Shown: positions 61,220 through 64,000 of the stretch, one piece after another
How positions within the stretch are numbered: the first letter of the stretch is position 1
Layout: the number at the start of each line of letters is the position of its first letter
Source: Natrinema sp046097095
GTDB taxonomy: Archaea; Halobacteriota; Halobacteria; Halobacteriales; Natrialbaceae
NCBI RefSeq assembly: GCF_046097095.1
Contig: NZ_CP175698.1
Location: forward strand, 3,038,001-3,102,000
Reading direction: 5' to 3'
Length of the DNA stretch: 64,000 nt
Program-made: the position numbers and the translations under genes
The notes under the pieces: generated by a model
What the model saw: only the letters and a program-made list of their open reading frames with translations
Told to the model about the DNA's origin: nothing
Database searches by the model: none

Positions 61220-61612
61220 ATGGACGACCTGATCGAGGCCGCTCGCGACGTCCAGCAGCGTTCGCACGTTCCCTATTCCGAGTACCGGGTCGGTGCCGCC
61301 CTCGAGACCGACGACGGCGAGGTCTTCGTCGGCTGTAACTTAGAGAACGCGAACTTCAGCAACAGTCTCCACGCCGAGGAGGTCGCGGTCGCCGAGGCGG
61401 TGAAGAAGGGCCACCGCGACTTCGCGCGCCTCGCCGTGAGTTCGAGCCGCCGCGACGGCGTCACCCCCTGCGGGATGTGCCGACAGACCCTCGCCGAGTT
61501 CTGCGACGACGACCTGCTCGTGATCTGCGACGAGGGCGACGACGAGACACCGACCGAGTACACGCTCGGCGACCTGCTGCCGAACACGATCAGTCAGGAG
61601 ACGCTCGAGTAA
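61220..61612 (+). CDS. cdd: Cytidine deaminase
   Basis: The 130-residue enzyme deaminates cytidine. It has SHVPYSEYRVGAALET, GCNLENANFSNSLHAEE and VTPCGMCRQTLAEF. Zinc ligands would be H51, C84 and C87, with catalytic E53. Most short tetrameric deaminases use C-A-E at this site, while H-A-E is usual in long dimeric ones, so the His is unusual. It begins 42 bp after the mutase gene. A uridine phosphorylase gene lies 670 bp downstream, so pyrimidine salvage steps cluster here. Confidence 0.93.
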   Translation: MDDLIEAARDVQQRSHVPYSEYRVGAALETDDGEVFVGCNLENANFSNSLHAEEVAVAEAVKKGHRDFARLAVSSSRRDGVTPCGMCRQTLAEFCDDDLLVICDEGDDETPTEYTLGDLLPNTISQETLE

Positions 61613-61784
61613 CGACCGTCGCTTTCCGGCCGCTCGCTCGGTCGCCGCCACGCGCCCCGCGGCGATGAACGCTCGCGCGTGGGGCGTCCCCTCGTCGCCT
61701 CGTTACTCATCTCGTCGCCGTCGATCGCGTCCTCTCTCGGCGCGGTCATGGATTTATTTTCGGTCGCTGCGAGAGTCGGCCGAC

Positions 61785-62219
61785 TTACGGCTCGCTCTTC
61801 TCGAGATAGTCGCGCAGGACCGTCCGGTGACACCGCTTCTTCTCGGTGTTTTCATAACAGACCAGGGCCAGCGACTCGCCCGAGGCCAGGCGCTCCTCGA
61901 GCGCGTCGAGCGCCGCCCGCGCGTCGTCGTCCGTCTCGAGGTACTCCCGATACGCCTCGTCGAACCCGACCTGGTCCCACGCGGCGTTGTGCGCACCTTC
62001 CTCGCAGAGCCCCTGCATCTTCATGTCCTCTTCGGCGTCGCGCATCGACTCGAGCAGGTCGGCCGGCGGCCCGAGCGCGGGCCGGTTCTCGTCGACGGCC
62101 CCGTGGAACCACGACGTGGGCCGGCGAACGACGCCGACGCGCGTCGCGTCCGCCGGCAGCTCGGCGAGATCGTGCTGGATCGCGGCGACGTAGGTGTCCG
62201 TAAGCGTGCCCCGTGCCAT
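61785..62219 (-). CDS. DUF488 family protein
   Basis: The 144-residue protein has RVGVVRRPTSWFHGAVDENR and the C-terminal LVCYENTEKKRCHRTVLRDYL. The C-Y-E...C-H-R motif defines DUF488, sometimes suggested to be a redox or nucleic-acid enzyme. Start ATG 62219 gives MARGTLTDTYVAAIQH. It is divergent from the uridine phosphorylase, with 60 bp between the start codons. Confidence 0.85.
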   Translation of the reverse strand: MARGTLTDTYVAAIQHDLAELPADATRVGVVRRPTSWFHGAVDENRPALGPPADLLESMRDAEEDMKMQGLCEEGAHNAAWDQVGFDEAYREYLETDDDARAALDALEERLASGESLALVCYENTEKKRCHRTVLRDYLEKSEP

Positions 62220-62279
62220 ATGATCCCTTACTCCCGTCCCGCATTTATATACGGTGGCGGATCGAACCGCCGGCAATCG

Positions 62280-63101
62280 ATGGCTCGCGACAGCGAAGAC
62301 CCCAACACGGACGTCCAGTACCACCTCGCGGTCGGCCCCGACGACGTCGCCGACACCGTCCTCCTGCCAGGGAACCCCGAACGCCTCGAGAAAATCGTCG
62401 CGTTCTGGGACGACCACGAGATGCGGGGCCACCATCGCGAGTATCGGACGGCGACTGGCGCGTACGAGGGGACGCCGATCTCGGTCACCTCGACGGGCAT
62501 CGGAAGTCCTTCGGCCGCGATCGCGGTCGAGGAACTGGCGCGAGTGGGAGTGGAGACGTTCATCCGGGTGGGCTCTTGCGGGGCGATCCAACCCGACATG
62601 GCCGTGGGAGACCTGGTGATCACGACCGGCGCGGTTCGCCAGGAGGGGACCAGCGACGAGTACGTCCGCGAGGACTATCCGGCCGCGGCGGATCAGGAGG
62701 TCGTCTCCGCGCTCGTCGCCGCCGCCGAACGGCTCGGGTATGACTACCACACGGGGGTGACGATGAGTTCGGACTCCTTCTACGCAGGTCAGGGCCGACC
62801 CGGGTTCGACGGCTTCGAGGCCGCCGGGGCAGACGATCTGATCGACGAACTCAAAGCGGCGAACGTCAAAAACATCGAGATGGAGGCGAGCGCCATCCTC
62901 ACGCTCGCGAATCTCTACGGGCTTCGCGCCGGGGCGGTCTGTACCGTCTACGCTAATCGCGAGACCGGCGCGTTCAGGACCGAAGGCGAGTCACGAGCCG
63001 CCGAGACCGCGACGCTTGCAACCCACCTCCTGGCGAAGATGGACGCCGTCAAACGCGAGGCCGGTGCCGACCGCTGGCACGCCGGACTTTCACTCGAGTA
63101 G
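62280..63101 (+). CDS. udp: Uridine phosphorylase
   Basis: The 273-residue enzyme splits uridine to uracil and ribose 1-phosphate. Motifs are VLLPGNPERLEKI, GIGSPSAAIAVEELARVGV, FIRVGSCGAIQPDMAVGDL and NIEMEASAILTLANLYG. These match the NP-I (PNP/UDP) family and its uridine-specific branch. ATG 62280 is chosen because the frame upstream is Arg-rich and unlike the family. With cytidine deaminase nearby, the region covers cytidine to uracil conversion. Confidence 0.93.
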   Translation: MARDSEDPNTDVQYHLAVGPDDVADTVLLPGNPERLEKIVAFWDDHEMRGHHREYRTATGAYEGTPISVTSTGIGSPSAAIAVEELARVGVETFIRVGSCGAIQPDMAVGDLVITTGAVRQEGTSDEYVREDYPAAADQEVVSALVAAAERLGYDYHTGVTMSSDSFYAGQGRPGFDGFEAAGADDLIDELKAANVKNIEMEASAILTLANLYGLRAGAVCTVYANRETGAFRTEGESRAAETATLATHLLAKMDAVKREAGADRWHAGLSLE

Positions 63102-63134
63102 GGTCACGCCGGCAGTCCGATGCCGGAACCCGCG

Positions 63135-63902
63135 TCAGTCCCGGACGCGGACGATCCCGTCCTCGAGGACCTTCCGGTTGGGGACGATGTACTCCTCGGA
63201 GTCGTCCTCGATCTTGGTGACGAACAGATCGACCTCCTGGACGATGCCCGTCTGGTCGCCGATCCGGATCTCGTCGCCGATCCCGTAGGGCTGGTTGAGC
63301 AAGAGGTAGATGCCGGCTGCGCTCGAGACGAGGAAGTCCTTGAACGCGACGGTGCCGACGATGACGACGCCGACGGCGTACACCGTCAGAAGGATGAGCA
63401 GGGCTGTGACGTGGACGCCGACCTGACCCAGCGCGATGATGAAGGTAACGTACAGGACGGAGTACTTGACCAGCTTCGGGATGACCGACACCTCGGGGAG
63501 CTTGACGCCCCGCAGGTACTCGCTGACGATGAGTTCGGACTTGTCCGCGACGATAAAGCCGAGGATGAGCACGAGGACGGCGATGAATAGCTGGGGGATG
63601 AACTCCGTGACCCGGAGCCAGAAGGCGTCCGTGTCAAGCAGCTGGGCGATGTGAATCGCCGTGAGGACCGCGATACCGTAGATGAACCACGAACTCAGCC
63701 GCGCGACGATCTTGACCGTCGACGTGCCGATCGATTGGGCGGTTCGCTCGAACGGCGTCCCCTCGACGGCCTCGGGCACGCCGGAGGCGGCCAGCAGCTC
63801 CTCGTTGAGCCGGCCGACGAGATAGCCGACGACGAGGCCCAGCGCCAGCACCGCCGCCGCTATGACGGCCGGTTCGTTGACGAACGGCTGCCACTCTACC
63901 AT
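63135..63902 (-). CDS. MscS-type mechanosensitive channel
   Basis: The 255-residue channel has an N-terminal helix (AVIAAAVLALGLVVGYLVG), two further membrane helices and the MscS pore region VIVGTVAFKDFLVSSAAG followed by the beta domain (GDEIRIGDQTGIVQEVDLF and YIVPNRKVLEDG). It should open in response to membrane tension at osmotic downshift. The start at 63902 is 1 bp from the stop of the upstream gene, so the two are coupled. Small-conductance class, no C-terminal cytoplasmic extension. Confidence 0.93.
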   Translation of the reverse strand: MVEWQPFVNEPAVIAAAVLALGLVVGYLVGRLNEELLAASGVPEAVEGTPFERTAQSIGTSTVKIVARLSSWFIYGIAVLTAIHIAQLLDTDAFWLRVTEFIPQLFIAVLVLILGFIVADKSELIVSEYLRGVKLPEVSVIPKLVKYSVLYVTFIIALGQVGVHVTALLILLTVYAVGVVIVGTVAFKDFLVSSAAGIYLLLNQPYGIGDEIRIGDQTGIVQEVDLFVTKIEDDSEEYIVPNRKVLEDGIVRVRD

Positions 63903-63903
63903 A

Positions 63904-64000
63904 TCAGTACGCCTCCGGATCGACCTCCAAAATGAGTTCACCGCCCTTGAACGCCCGGACGAGCCCGTCGCTCTCGGAGAGCACGATCGTGATCGAGTTG
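63904..64000 (-). CDS. 3' end of a gene upstream of mscS, possibly diadenylate cyclase DacZ
   Basis: Only 31 C-terminal residues are seen: they run NSITIVLSESDGLVRAFKGG and then ELILEVDPEAY. The strand pattern S-x-T-I-V-L-S...G-x(3)-F-x-G-G-E resembles the end of DAC-domain diadenylate cyclases, which in haloarchaea make c-di-AMP for osmotic control. Adjacency to an MscS channel fits that role. The fragment is short, so the family call is tentative. Confidence 0.5.
   Translation of the reverse strand, partial: NSITIVLSESDGLVRAFKGGELILEVDPEAY

Overview
The window is chromosomal DNA from a haloarchaeon. It is GC-rich, its predicted proteins are very acidic, and it carries archaeal signature genes: TFB, RadB, two CDC48-type AAA ATPases, a GHMP-type shikimate kinase, a HalX response regulator, a Bat-type HTH protein and an S-layer glycoprotein with a PGF-CTERM tail. 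The gene complement looks like Natrialbaceae (Natrinema/Haloterrigena-like), but that placement is inference. No CRISPR array, rRNA operon or intact insertion sequence was seen. Two tRNA genes are present: Leu(GAG) on the minus strand and Val(GAC) on the plus strand.

Layout. 1-3.5 kb: electron-transfer-flavoprotein operon (fixA, fixB, fixC) running off the left edge. 3.8-7.9 kb: bactofilin-like protein, small conserved proteins, DUF420 membrane protein, tRNA-Leu, TVP38-type membrane protein, HalX response regulator and a 58-aa zinc finger. 8-11.1 kb: class II ribonucleotide reductase. 11.8-15.8 kb: trpDFEG operon. 16 kb: tRNA-Val with a duplicated 3' end 130 bp downstream. 16.3-24.3 kb: lipoprotein, AEC transporter, YihY protein, CAP-domain protein, lycopene-cyclase half-domain protein, a CBS protein with a ribosome-hibernation-factor-like tail, and radB divergent from an RNase H-like protein.

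24.4-29.0 kb is the most unusual part. Four consecutive genes encode secreted, low-complexity repeat proteins. The first (517 aa) contains five pairs of a Q-x-N-x-N-x-Q core with 27 or 28 residues between the cores of each pair. A neighbouring 144-aa secreted protein carries one more such pair. Two paralogous Gly/Asp-rich secreted proteins follow. The pattern recalls curlin repeats and suggests an extracellular fibre or matrix system; that function is inferred, not shown.

29.3-42.2 kb: LarC with a His-rich insert, two CDC48 paralogues on either side of an alpha/beta hydrolase, a Bat HTH regulator, an R2-like oxidase, small conserved proteins, shikimate kinase with chorismate mutase, an FNT-family channel and a beta-carbonic anhydrase. 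42.6-48.5 kb: S-layer glycoprotein, a glutaredoxin-thioredoxin reductase fusion, and tfb behind a promoter with several TATA elements and a palindrome. 48.6-54.9 kb: small zinc proteins, an OGG-type glycosylase, acylphosphatase, Nnr, MoaC and a nitronate monooxygenase-like protein.

54.9-59.6 kb is a polyhydroxyalkanoate locus: PhaB-type reductase, PhaC with a helix-hairpin-helix tail, PhaE, a phasin and an AbrB-type regulator, with a divergent MaoC/PhaJ-type hydratase. The divergent promoter region holds two inverted repeats. 59.7-64 kb: phosphosugar mutase, cytidine deaminase and uridine phosphorylase (pyrimidine salvage), a DUF488 protein, an MscS channel and the 3' end of a probable diadenylate cyclase gene cut by the right edge.
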